From contig MCFE01000424.1 in NCBI GenBank assembly GCA_002104905.1, positions 1 to 64,000 on the forward strand: a stretch of 64,000 bases of DNA, read 5' to 3'. Positions within the stretch are counted from its first letter, which is position 1, and each line of letters starts with the position of its first letter. Below the pieces are notes generated by a model that saw only the letters and a list, made by a program, of their open reading frames with translations, made no database searches and was not told where the DNA came from. This document shows, in pieces, positions 45,456 through 57,750 of this stretch. The DNA is from Basidiobolus meristosporus CBS 931.73 (Eukaryota; Basidiobolomycota; Basidiobolomycetes; Basidiobolales; Basidiobolaceae). A program made the translations under genes and the position numbers.

Positions 45456-46906
45456 GTGCTATCGAGTTTCCGGGGGGTTTAGACGGACCTCCAGCATGTT
45501 TAAAATTACCGCTATTGGTTCTATCCTGCTTGTCCTGCGAAAAGCATTCGGGTGAACCAAGGCCAAAATGCTCCACGCTCCATGAATAGAATATTGGTTG
45601 TTTTTGTAGTTTTGATTTCACAAGGGCTTATTTTTCTGGAAAGGAGTTCTCTTTAGTTTACTCCTTTCAACAAGTTCTCTTTAGACAGTTTGCCTGTAAG
45701 CTTTTACCAAGTAAATTTATTTTGGTGTCTAGCATGTGCAATCAGAACGTGATACTGTTGACATAGGGGATTATTAGGGTTTAGTGAGTAGATATTTGAT
45801 GATTGGGGGGAGTTCCCAGGGCTTCGAGTACAGTGTATGTTGATTTGGAAACAAAGAGCGACTCTGTTTCTTACCCCCGAAGGAGCGTTGTGTGCTTGAC
45901 TTTGGGAACGAGAACCTCTAGGGTTTTCGACATTCTAAAATGAAGCTTGACCTCAAAATAACCCAAGGCAGTATTAAGTATATTCATTAGCTGATTGGTG
46001 GCTTTCGAGTTGTCGAAAACACCGATCGAAATCGGCTGTTTATCTATCCTGCACAATCATCGTCAAGTAAGGTAACGGCCTTATTTGTGGTGGACGATGG
46101 AGCCTTGTGGGCAAGCAAAGTAACTTGTCCCAGCCAGTGCAATGGACTTGAGTGATTATGAGAACAGTAAGCAAAAGTTCTTCTGTGCTTCAGACTTGCA
46201 CTGCCATCTAGTCCTGAATTTCGACATTATTGGAAGGGACAACTTCTACCAATCAAGGTATTTGGAGTGTTGGAGTCTACGTCAAATGATGAGTGGTGCT
46301 ATTTGGTACCCTCTTGACAAATCTCCTTACTGGGAATTTGGGCGTATTTACAATCATCAAATTCACCTCGAGTTGATTACAACTTCCACGAATGTTATGG
46401 AGAATACGAGAATCCATTGTGCTGAATTTAACTACGAAAATAACCAGCTACTGAGGCGATGCATTGTATGGTGATTTATCCAGAGTCATACGTCAGAAGG
46501 CTAAGCTTGATCAATTCTAGAGTGCGATGCTTTCTGGTGGCAAGATACTTGGTGCCTGTGAGATGCTTCAACTGACGACTGTTCCTGTGAAGATGGCCAT
46601 CCAATTACCACTCGAAAAATGCATACAATTACCATTGTTTCAACTGCTTCATGTGGATGATATGGAGCCAAGTGCACCGTTTCCTATCATAAGCCTCTAC
46701 TCCAAGCCAAAGAACGGTTTGCCAGCTGGGTGTGTGGGTACTTGGGTGTAGAGCCACTTGCTCCTCTAATTTATTTATGCAAACTCCATCGATTTGATTC
46801 TAATCAGTGTTTTAGTGACCGATTTCGCACGAAATATTTTTTTATATTCTTGATGATATTTTGATTTAATGGGAGAATACATGACTTGTATGCTTCGAAA
46901 TAACCT
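45456..46906. other. Spacer with unassembled exon-like segments
   Basis: On the minus strand 46040-45871 an exon-like block, bounded by TTGTGCAG before and GTAAGAAAC after, reads IDKQPISIGVFDNSKATNQL, then MNILNTALGYFEVKLHFRMS; I cannot attach it to a gene. On the plus strand 46142-46474 and 46527-46751 are open (the latter LEKCIQLPLFQLLHVDD); one of these may be the missing N-terminal exon of the Integrator gene. Confidence 0.3.
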
Positions 46907-49900
46907 GTGATATCTATAGCTGTACAGCACATGGATTATACTTCAGTCAATATCTTACAAATACTAGAAGAGTTTGGGGCACAAAGGAAAGACTTGAATA
47001 GTTCAACCTTGATTTCCAAAGGTGAAGTAGATTCTTCATCACTCAAGGTATGTAAAAGTGTAGTAAATCTGCATGGTGGCTCACCATTGACCGTTTGTTT
47101 TGACCCGATTACGGCAAACTCAAAGACTGAGGGCGAACGGGCAGCCCAGCAATTTAGAGAAACAGAAGATCCTGAAGCCCGAGTCAGGCACGATTTTGTA
47201 ATTGCTTTCTTCGATTATTACAATGCCAGCTAAACTTTACAAAAATACAGACTAGTGGTTCAGGAGCTGGGACTTGTTTTACTCTGTAGCGCCTGCTTTT
47301 TGGATAGGAGCATAGAGAGCACGCAAGACGAAAGGAAAATCCATCATTTATACATCCAACATCGATTTGGTTTGTTCATAGCTCCTGATAATGTCCCCGA
47401 GCTGGAGAAGATATTGAGATTTGTATTGGAAACACCCAACCAGTGGCTGAATGTGCTGGTATGAAAAAGAGATATGTCTGTATCAATGACCCCGAGCTTA
47501 CCGACCTTGATTATAGGATATATGCAAGTCGTTCACGCTCATACAAGCCACGGAGCTGGTGTCAGTGATCGTGAAGGAGAAGTTGATTTTGAATGAGGTG
47601 TGTATCGGTAATTGACTAGCGATCTGCGAACGAGCAATATTTAACCAGTCAGCGTAGTTCGTTAAAGGACTGCTAGTGCACGAGTCATACCTGCCGGAGT
47701 TTTACAAGGAACGGATTAGGTACGATTTTATCCGTCGGCAACATACCGTTGAAATCCAACCTTGACACTTTCCCGTTTTATAGCAAATCAATCCTGACCA
47801 TATGCCAGGCAATCCCTCACCGAGCACTCGCTATAAGATACTTGCTAACCACCGCCGAACAGCTACCTGACCTAGCACTTCGGATCACGCTTGACTACTG
47901 TAACGATGAGGTAGGTCTCCATCAAGGTGTATTACCTTATTCTCCGGAACCTAGTGGCCCAGCTGATGACCCGTGTACTTCTAGATTTCTTACTTGAATG
48001 CCATCTTCAACGGCAGTACCACATGGGTGATCCATTCGCTAAACAAGATGCAGGATGTATTGCTGGGACTCCAGAAAAAGCTCTTCAGCCACTTAGAAAG
48101 CGTGACGTTATCAAACGGCAGAACATCCCAGATCGACATGTGCCTGATATTGCGTGTGATATGTGCATTTGGTGGGCTACTTGCTGTCAAGATCCCCGAA
48201 CAAGATGTGTTCAAATGTCTGGTATTGATCAAGAACGCCAAAACCCAGCGGTAAACACGCAGTATCAATTCCAAGATCCTTGAGACGTGACTAACATGTA
48301 CATTCTGTCATTTCCCCGTAGGCTGGTCAAATTGGCCTTGTGTTTTATCACAATATGCTACGAAAGCATCGTACGCTATTCGAAGGTATGGGTCCATCTC
48401 CGGTCTCATCAATAGCAGCTTCGTTCTCATGTATTCTCTTTGCCTGCCAATCACACAGAATACTCTCCTGGATACTCTTACGGAGATCACCAAGATGGAG
48501 CATTCAGATACTGCATTGCTCTATGCAATCTATTTTCGCACAAACCAATTTGACCAGATAGAGAATATTGTCAAAACGACTCTTCAAATGGAGGTTTCTG
48601 TGTGTATCTTTTTTGAAATTCCTCATTGTTGAGCGCTTGAAGCGATGAATGGCTGGACTTGATGTTGAGCTTCCTTGACTTTCCCTCAAAGCTAAACTAG
48701 GCCTTGTAGAATTGAAGGAGATCTTCGCCAAAACCCTTTTTCCAGCAGATGCTCTGGCTCGACACGCTTTAATGCTCAAGCCTGCCAGCTTTGCCGACCT
48801 GGGGGTAACCTTGCCGCGATTCATTATCCATCCAGCCATGTTATTCACATTTCTTGCACAATTTCAATCAGACCATCGCTGAGGCGGAATCTTTAGCGTT
48901 AACGTGTTTTAATCAGTTACTTAACAGCCGCGTATTTCAAACATACGGGTTTGACATTCGGAGTTGGGTGTTTCAACGAATTATGGAGGCATCGCTTCCT
49001 ATATCACCGCTTCTTGTAGAACTGATTCAAGAATACTCCTCCAGGTATTCTCTACTGTTGACACAGCCTCTTCAATCTCCATGTATCTAACCAGGGCCAT
49101 ATTGCAGCATTCTATCCACAACAACGATTTCCAAAATTCCCGAGAAAGAGCTACAAGACATATTTTCCGAAACCGGTCCTATCTCGCAAAAGCAGATCCT
49201 TCTTTTGCTATATTTATTGAGCTACAATCAGAATGTCATCAGATTCAAGAAAGAGACTGGACAAATATCCGAACGTTCGTAGTGCTACAACAGAATAGAC
49301 AACCCTCGATGTACTCTGCTGACCTCTTGCATTTTGCAGAATATTCGGATAAATTAGTGGATTCCATTCATGTCATGCGGATGCTGACATATACAGCGAA
49401 CTTTCAGGGAGGTCTCGCTTATAAGCATCTATATCCGGATTTACTGGCCTTGACTTCGTTTCACTTTCCGTATCTGTTCAATGTAACAAGCCTGCTGGTG
49501 GGAGAAGAAAGATTACTACAGTATGCAACCACTAATAATCATTGAAATCACACACCATACTAACAAACCCGTCAAGCTCCACTTCCGAAAGCCTGTCAAT
49601 TGAACATCTTGAAAGCGCCATCACCTCGGCTCAATCAAACCCTGGGAAAATGCTTGCAAGTACGTTGGATTCTTTTCTTCACAGATTGAAACTTTTTGAA
49701 AGAAACTGACACGTGGACTTGCAGTCATTAGTTCCTTGAATTCGAAAAGTTCCCAGGATTTACTTCCTCATTCCACGTCTTTAATGAAGCTTTTACTTCC
49801 ATACCTTATATCAGAGAAGTATACTACGACTGTAAAGATTGATTGCCCAACATGTCGTTAACTCATTGTTTGTATCGGATGCAGTGTGGAGCTTAGAGTT

Positions 49901-51288
49901 TTAGAGGAATTCTACCAGCTATGGGAGAAACTGAATTCACTGATTCCTGAAGAACTTAGTTTGCTAACAATCAACCTGCTGAGCTCTACACCAGATTATG
50001 CATCGTAAATACACTGTGAATCTGGTAAATTGGCTATAGCTCACCTTTGTCTACAGGGAATGTACACCCCAAGACCTGTTCCGAGACCCGTTGATCTTAC
50101 TCAAGGTGCATACATCTGTATTCCGGAAACCTCCGCTATACCAGATTTTTGTAAGAGTATGTATTGACTGTCATTATCGCTCTTGGCGTGTATATATACT
50201 AAGCAACGACTACCCAGATCTTAGGTATATATATGTCCGCTTCACGTCAAAAATATCGCCGGCGTTTCCAAATGTATCATATCAATAATGGCAAGGTGCG
50301 TATTCCTTCGAGCCCTTCGTAGATCCACTCCCGTTCACTTACGAGGTTCTGTAAATCAGCGTGTGGTATTCACTGAGGCCCATCTTACGTCAATGTTGTA
50401 TATCCAAGATACTGCTATCATGCAATATCTCTTAGACGCCTGTCAGAAAAGAATGGAAGACGAATTGCAACCAGGTAACCCTTCTGTCATTCGCTGGTGG
50501 ATATTTCTTGCTCATCACTGACCGCTCCATTCCTGCTAGATGTTTTGGACGAGATTCGAGTAATCACTTGTGGATTTTTACACCAGATTTTCCTTGACAA
50601 CAAGCTATATATCAAGTTGATTCATTTCCAAACGTATAGCACGGAGCTGCTGCCAGTCACCACATTAGGAATCCCATCAATGCGTATCCTTCTCCATCTC
50701 ACACGTGCCCTTGGCTCGTCTTTTCCTGAACCCTCCTTAACTCAGCTAACCACAGATGTATGCATGGAATTTATTCCGGAACTATTGGCTCAGCCACAGG
50801 TTGACAAACAAATGTTCGGGTTGAGGCTATCTGGATATCTGTTCAAACGGTACCCGTTAGCATCTAGGTAGGTTCGCCTTTCACCCCCCCCCCGAGCAAC
50901 CCTTTTTTGACTTAACCAACCTTTGCCCTTAGCTTCGGTTTGGCGAAAGATACGGTGATCCCCAAAATCCAAAGTATCGTTCTTACCATCAATGCGGTAC
51001 CGGAACAAATAGCAGGTCATCTGCCTAACATTGTGGAAATCACGGGAATGGTGGCTGAAGCGTTCCCTAATACGGTTGATCAATGTGTTGAAATTCTAAC
51101 CGGTAGGGCCAATGTGCAATCACTCGGAGAGTTTGTCCCCGTTTTAACGAATCTCCATCGCTCAACCAGATATCCGAAACCAAACCAATCACTTGTCCTT
51201 CCCTAATGATGAAAATGAGGGTCAGAAAATGAAACTTAAAGAGTCTATCTCCGCAGTTCTCAAAGCCTTGGGACGGCCGGATAACTAG
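46907..51288 (+). CDS. INTS2: Integrator complex subunit 2 homologue, many exons
   Basis: INTS2 is a helical scaffold of Integrator, the nuclear complex that cleaves snRNA and nascent RNA at RNA polymerase II. Collinear similarity to animal INTS2 runs through the gene: TICQAIPHRALAIRYLL and LALRITLDYCNDE (47780-47910); YLNAIFNGSTTWVIHSLNKM (about 47985); ALLYAIYFRTNQFDQIENIV (about 48515); FDIRSWVFQRIMEASLPISP (about 48950); IPEKELQDIFSETGPISQKQ (about 49135); and, most clearly, KLIHFQTYSTELLPVTTLGI, then PSMH/VCMEFIPELLAQPQ (50600-50800). Final exons: ends at 50683, 50756-50867, 50933-51102, 51170-51288 (TAG). The N-terminus is unresolved; the gene may start in 46.5-46.9 kb. Some central introns (49.2-50.1 kb) are not fixed. 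Family assignment is firm; the exact model is not. Confidence 0.87.
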
Positions 51289-52029
51289 TGCCTCCAATAC
51301 GAAGCCAACTTTCTAGGCTTACACAAGCCACGTATCCACAAGAACCATGTCCGAAACTATTCTAAGAGAAACTGAACATCCCTCAAGAGGTCAGCCATCA
51401 TAGATGGATGCACCTATTCAATTCACCTGCTCCTAGATGTAATATAGCTTTCTTCTTACCAACCATATAAACGACTTTATCGCCAAGAGACGCGACCTTC
51501 ACGAGAGTGCCTCGAAGCTTTGATTGTCATGCTGCCGTGACATAGCACCCCCCCCTCAATCAATAGTTGAAAATGTATGTGTGTGGATAGATGCTATTTG
51601 TTCTACAAAAATTTCAAAGCTTGGTTGCAATCAAAGGACTCATCAACCAAGTAAATGAAACGATTCACGTGGCTACTGGATTTCAGTTAGCCAGCATTCG
51701 CGCGGTACGACCATTCGGCTCCAAGGCGGAACATCCGAGAACCAATACTGTAATAAGGGCCATCTCGAAAAGCATCACTCCTCGGGGGGGGGGAGCAAAA
51801 TGGTTTCTCACCCAAAGCAGGCAGCTGGGGAAAAGTAAGAAGCGATGATCGATATGACTATTGCATTGGAAAGCAAAAAGGGGACCACAAAAATGGATGC
51901 CATGCTAATGCACCACATCTAGGAGCTCTCTGATGATTAATGGGGATGAAATTGGATCAATCTTACTCCAGATACTTTTTATTCCAAATTGCGTGCTATG
52001 ACGCTATGCAAGAATTCCGAAGTTGATTA
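51289..52029. other. Intergenic region downstream of INTS2
   Basis: Holds two homopolymer runs (C7 near 51548 and G9 near 51785) and a plus-strand open frame 51591-51848 with no recognisable domain. No gene supported. Confidence 0.4.
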
Positions 52030-52290
52030 TTAGAGCGAATCGAAAGAGCCACCAGCTTCGAGGTGCATGCGAATATGGCCACTTATTGGGTCTCTGCTAT
52101 ACTGGATCATACAATTCGGCTCGAAGAAACATTTGAGAATGATTAGCGTTATGTAGGTTGGAACCAGTAGAATACAGAATGCTAGTGGTAACAAGATGTA
52201 TTTTCGGCAAAACGGCGAAGTGCGAAATGCGACAATCGATATGACTATTGCTGTCAAAAGTGTAAGGTGGATAGAAGGAAAGGACAGCAT
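52030..52290 (-). CDS. Small two-TM membrane protein, 86 aa
   Basis: ATG at 52290 (minus) opens MLSFPSIHLTLLTAIVISIV, a first hydrophobic segment or signal anchor. A second TM follows (YILLPLAFCILLVPTYITLI), then a polar C-terminal tail with two Cys (FEPNCMIQYSRDPISG). The hydrophobic pattern over two segments is better than expected by chance, but there is no homology I recognise and it may be a single exon of a longer gene. Confidence 0.35.
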   Translation of the reverse strand: MLSFPSIHLTLLTAIVISIVAFRTSPFCRKYILLPLAFCILLVPTYITLIILKCFFEPNCMIQYSRDPISGHIRMHLEAGGSFDSL

Positions 52291-52839
52291 GATGCTACCC
52301 AACTTTCATGATGGAGATTTTTAAGCTGTCAAATGACTATTGGATGTTAAAGTGAATTAATCTTACCCCATTTTTCTATTCCAGATCGAGTCCAGACCAA
52401 TGATTGGCTTGCTGGTGAATCTGGTCGAGATATTGAAGTTCAGCCACTCGACGTAATTCCACAATCCATAAGGTTACGGAGAGAGGAGTTCACAAACTTC
52501 CAGATGAACACAAATCGTTCCATTAGGCGAATAAATTAAAGCCAGAGTTGCTGGCATCCCTACAAATTCCAATTCCACGTTGTTCCCACTGCTTTTGAGA
52601 TTTGGGGGCAACCTCATGGACCAACTAGCGCATGCTCAGTGAATGATTGGCTAGTGTGGCAAGGCCTGCTAGCACCATATTAAGTGTTCAGCCTTTCGCA
52701 TGAACCACTGAATATGGGAAACGCTTTCACGCCATGTGATGTTTGGTATGTCATAAAGGCGGCGATTGAAAGTTACGTTGATATCGTTTCAGAAGATGAT
52801 CACCAACAAACCAGTATACATATGACTATTTTATCCTCT

Positions 52840-53406
52840 TTATATTACCCCCTGGACATGTGAGCAAGCAAAAGTATTAATATTCACGCCCTCGCCTACA
52901 GAAGTATTCCAACTGCCTAGCATTGAGATCACCATTCTTGTTGAAACTCCACCTCCTATTGATACTCTGTAGATTGTCATCAGTAGTATACACACATCTA
53001 ACCCAGCATCATGGCTGATATCATATTTCATCACATGGGTCGCAACACCTTTCCTAACCTTGGCACCGGTACAGAAAGCCCCAAGATTCATAGCAAGAAC
53101 TGCCCATTTTATGGACAAGAAGTATCCAGAAACCACTCTTGTCGAAGGAGAAAGAGTAGCAAATTCCTGTCTGTGCGTAAACGGAACCGACACGATGTAC
53201 GAGATGGCCAGCCATGTATGCATCAGGATGCAACCAAATCAATAAGCCTCACCGAGTCGAATACAAATCTGATAGAGAAGGATGCATCATCAAATCACCA
53301 TTTTGAGACCGGCCAGAACAATAGGCCATTTCTAAAAATTCACCAAAGCGTAAATTGGCTGAGGAGGCTTTGTCATTTTGACAGGCTGAGACTGAACGCT
53401 TCGTAG
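52840..53406 (+). other. Region with overlapping open frames, strand uncertain
   Basis: Three open readings overlap: plus 53011-53406 (131 aa, polar, from ATG), a second plus frame ending at 53245 (ISYFITWVATPFLTLAPVQK, then KKYPETTLVEGERVANS, the most protein-like text) and minus 53223-52840 (127 aa). Only one can be real. The second plus frame looks like a partial exon with a membrane segment. No family identified. Confidence 0.25.
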
Positions 53407-56400
53407 CACCCGCTTCTCACACCCTTGTATCCTTCAATATTTCATTCTTAGTCTGCTAATAACTTGCGCACTGTTATGACTTTGGATTCCTTCACTGTAA
53501 TCACAACTCTAATACATGTACCACAGAATATAGCCACTCTGTTAAGGTTGTGGAGTAGCGAACTACCATAACGGTGCTATCCCTAGAACCATGAGTATTT
53601 TCGGATGATACCACTGGATCACCACCTGCCACAACTAGCTCATCTTGGCTCACTGATAGCTGTAGATTTTCTTGTCTCAACATGGAGATAAATATGGCTT
53701 CATTGATTCTTCATAATCTTGCCAACATTGCGCATTTTCATGCTTTATATCAGACCAACATTGAAACTCTACCGTTGATTACGCAAGAACTGCATGTGGA
53801 AGCTGCACTGGCTTACTGGCATAGATATTTAGTAGTTTGTGCGAGCAAGTTAACAAGGCACTAAACAAGTGCATCGGTGAATAACACGGCCTTAATAGCA
53901 CTAATATACATCATAACAGAGGCCATTCATATATCGGACATTCCCAGCCAGATTTATGTTCTGATGTTGGTAAAGTGCAAGTGATAGACAGGGTAGAAAT
54001 TCACCCATGCAATGTTTTATGTATTGGTGAGGTCTTGAAAATTAGATCTGAGCCAAAATACCAACCTATTAGTTAGTCTCCATAGTCATGATTCTATGAA
54101 ATGTAAGTTGATTTGCCAGGCATAGGCTATAGGTGAAGCTAAGGAGTTTTCTGTACCAAGAACTTTTAGACTTGAGGTTTGGTAAATTCATCTACTGAAG
54201 TCATCCAACATGACAAGTGAGGTGACAATTATGCCCTCAGTCTCGCCTGTAATTACTGGACCCCTCACGGCAAGATGTTTTGTATTAAATAGTAGTGTCC
54301 TGCACATTGATCACTGCTAGCCATCCGGCATACCACAATCAATGGCGTGTATCTACTGGATAAAACGTACACCGGTGCAGATGATTCGACCATCAAACTC
54401 GTCATATGGAAGTGTGGCACCCTTCGTTCTCATCCTCCCTCCTGAACAATGCCATCAATTGGGTGACTGCTGGCAAATAAAATACACATGGCTCGGAAAC
54501 CGATCCAATCTTGATTTTGATGAGGGCTATGTTTGGACGCTGCTAAGAATGCCAAGGTCGACTAGTAGTGAAATGCGGGTAGATCGAATTTCCCCCCAAC
54601 ATGTTAAATTAACGATCGGAGCTATGTTAGCAATAAACAACTCGCTAATGCTCCGAACATAAACGGGGAGACGCGGTGGTACCGCCTGATACCTATACCT
54701 CAACCTGCCAACATATGACATATGGTGCAAAGCATGGTTGAACGATGTCATGCTGCGTCTAATGTCTTAGCCATTAAATCAATTAGCTATATGTGGAAAC
54801 CGGATATATAGACCCATACCAATATCCGGATCATTGTAAGGTGCGATATGCTCTGAAGGGAACGGTGATCCCAGTCACACGTGATGCATCGTGTAGCTCA
54901 CTGTGTAAGCCGGAGAACTATTATTAGACTGCATTTATTGTGGTGCGCATTAGAAAATCGTATGGCAGCGACTCCATATTGCATTACTACTAAAGAATAT
55001 GGCTCGTGTTCGTCATTAACCATTTCCTCAAATCCATCAACCGGATTGGCTATGCTGTTGGGGAATAATATTGCACCAACGCTCGCACATAGGGAAAATA
55101 AAAATACATGTAATGCTATGCGAACTCATAGACACCAATGAGGTAATAAGCATCGCTAAGGCAACTGTCTATGCAGCGGTAGTGCTTCATCAGATGTATC
55201 CTTCAATCCAACGATTAATCGATACTACAGACGCTCACTGCCGGCTACATGTGTAACATACCACTCTGACCTAACACCAATCAAAACCCCCCGCAATAAG
55301 CGCCTAAGCCATTGATGTGTAAGCAGCAAGCAAGTGTCTGAATCCAATTAAACCTAGATCAGGTACCCTCATATTTGGGAATGTGATACGGCTGTCTAGT
55401 GTGCAGTGCTGGTCATCAAGCTCAAGTGCTAAGAGAGAAGTCGAGGAAAACCTCCGATAAGCAATAGGCTCCACATATACCGAATAGGCCAAACGATGGC
55501 GTAGGTACGAGCGCAAGGAAGATTGGCTGTGGAATCGATTTGGCTCGTTGGAGACACGCGTATTATTACGGTGGCATGACCTCCACCATGCAGCCATGGA
55601 CCCGCCAAGTTGGCAAAGATATTTCATAGCGCTCACGTTATCTGAGCGCATTATGATTTGCAGAATGCAAACGAATTATGTGGAAGTCCATCTAAACTTC
55701 ATCTCTTCACCGTGATCAATCTGAACTGGTTGGAATTCGCAGCTTCGGTTGAAAAATCGCCTGGTTGTACTGTTTAGTACGTGATGACGTGGTGCTCACA
55801 TATTTTTAGCCAAGTAGGACCACTTAATGGCGTGATTCCGGTATATCTCCCACCTGAATTAGGCTTGAAACCTGGCATATCATGATTACTAGTGGCCCCA
55901 TCTGACTCCTAGTGTACATGGGTCGAATCCTATACTGATCTCCACTCATATGCCGCGAATTTGACACGTCTCTTATTGTTGTCATATCAATATATGGAGT
56001 GAGTAGAAGCGCACCATTGGTTTCACAGATATAGGGTGCGTAATTGCAAGCTTGGTAACACCGGTGCTCCATCCTGATTTATTCACCTCCCTCAATGACC
56101 AATTATCAACGGCACATTCTTGAGCAATATATCTTCATCAGAAGCATTACATTAGAAAGAAGCGCAAACTTAATTTAACAAACAAACACGAATACTACCC
56201 ACAGTGACTGCCCATATGAGAAGCTGTCCTTTCCAGTACTTTCGCCGTACTCTGTGTGGTGCACTAGGATTCTGTGGACATTCCAGACACCGCGGCTGAG
56301 CGCACGCGCGCCGAACGTAAGGCCAGGGATGGTAGGCTCCGAAGCGACGCAAAGCTCCAAGGGCACGAGGTAGCGAGCAATTCGATGGCTGTTCTGGATT

Positions 56401-57750
56401 CGGCGATGGGTGGTGTGCTACATTGTGGATATTCAACAGACTGAAGCAGCCCGTAAATACCTGTCGTAGCAAGGATGAGATCTCCATGTAGGAGCCTGTA
56501 TTCAGGGCTAACTTTATTCAGGATCATTTGTGGAGTGTACCGATTAAACAAACTTTAAACTCTTGAGGAGTCTAGAGTAGAATCGGAACTACACCACCAA
56601 GCTGCGAGCTAATGGCCGGCCGGAGACAGACAATTGGGGAACGCGCTATCATTCCAAGATGGATATCGCAGCAAGCCCTGTATGATCGCCATACCAATCT
56701 ATCGGCCGTTTCAGGCGAAGGAGCCCTACAATTGCCAATATATGTGACAGAGGCTCATCACTTGTCACGCCGTGGGTTTGGTGTGGTCTTTGATGGTAGC
56801 GTGAAAGTATCATTCCAATACTGATCCGTGCCAAATATGTTGTTGCCAATTCGATGGTATTCCCTGGTGTTCTGACTAATAGTTACTAATCCCAATGACG
56901 GTTTCGGAAATTCCTTATCATCTTGATTTGAAAAGTGCGCTGAGAAAATAGGGGCAATTGATTTTGGAACCTTCCATTCATCTAAGCAAAGATTATCCAA
57001 CCTCTGTTCCAAAATGTTGCGTATGTATCCCGCACATAAATTGGCGGGTTCTTGGAAGAGCCATTCCAAGGACCTAGCCCTGTTTGGCTCGCTGGTGAAT
57101 CCATTTGTTTGAGGCATCCTTAGTGGCTATGCAATCTTGCCTCAGTGTTCCTATTTTGGATTATGGATATTATGAGAATCCTTGATTAGGGCAATAGTTT
57201 GGGCCCTTAATGAGAAAATCCTGGATAGTATGTAAGCGTGAGCCCTGATGGTTGGCCTACATCATCCCCGAGTATTTGTGATCAGTATTGTTCGTTTGAG
57301 GCAAGTGATCAATGACCCTGGTTGATCGAAGCGGCTGCGCTCACTCATTGGCCTGGTCTGGTTATTCGCAGGTGGATTTTTTTCGATGGAACTGGGATCA
57401 CGGTTGGATTTACAATAAATACCCTCCTCCCGTCGTAGCGCTAAATCGTAGGTAGAGCGTAGCGAATAATCTCTCCTAACCTTCCCCTCAATTCCTATCC
57501 AAGCCCGCTTTGGTTCTCCTTAGCACATTAGCTTGTATTTATCTCCCACCCATCTATCTCCAAACTGTTCTGCATACTTCCGCGAACTTTTCGTATCTCG
57601 CCTGAGTACGTTGTAAATATTTCGATTTAACGTCGAACCAACGTCATAGAAAAGCCCATCCACCAGGAAGTGCGACGAACACATCGCTGTACATACTTCA
57701 ATCATTCATTTTTGTCCTCCACTCCATCCGGAAGTTAGTTCCGCACCGCA
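53407..57750. other. 4.3-kb stretch with no convincing gene
   Basis: Only short frames on both strands. The longest (plus 54342-54662, minus 55651-55304, minus 56551-56264) lack recognisable domains and have no consistent codon bias. A minus-strand stretch at 56551-56460 reads LHGDLILATTGIYGLLQS, faintly like a small mitochondrial membrane subunit, not assigned. The last ~250 bases (pyrimidine-rich, 57480-57750) look like the promoter and leader of the cyclin gene. Confidence 0.4.

Noticed and set aside
48964-49545. 193-aa plus-strand frame in the middle of INTS2
   Set aside because: It mixes frames: the INTS2-like text (IPEKELQDIFSETG, then LLYLLSYNQN) lies in another frame, so the long frame is only partly coding.
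56170-56551. Minus-strand frames suggestive of a small mitochondrial ATP synthase subunit
   Set aside because: Only about 18 residues look right, the rest does not fit any subunit, and three frames are open at once.
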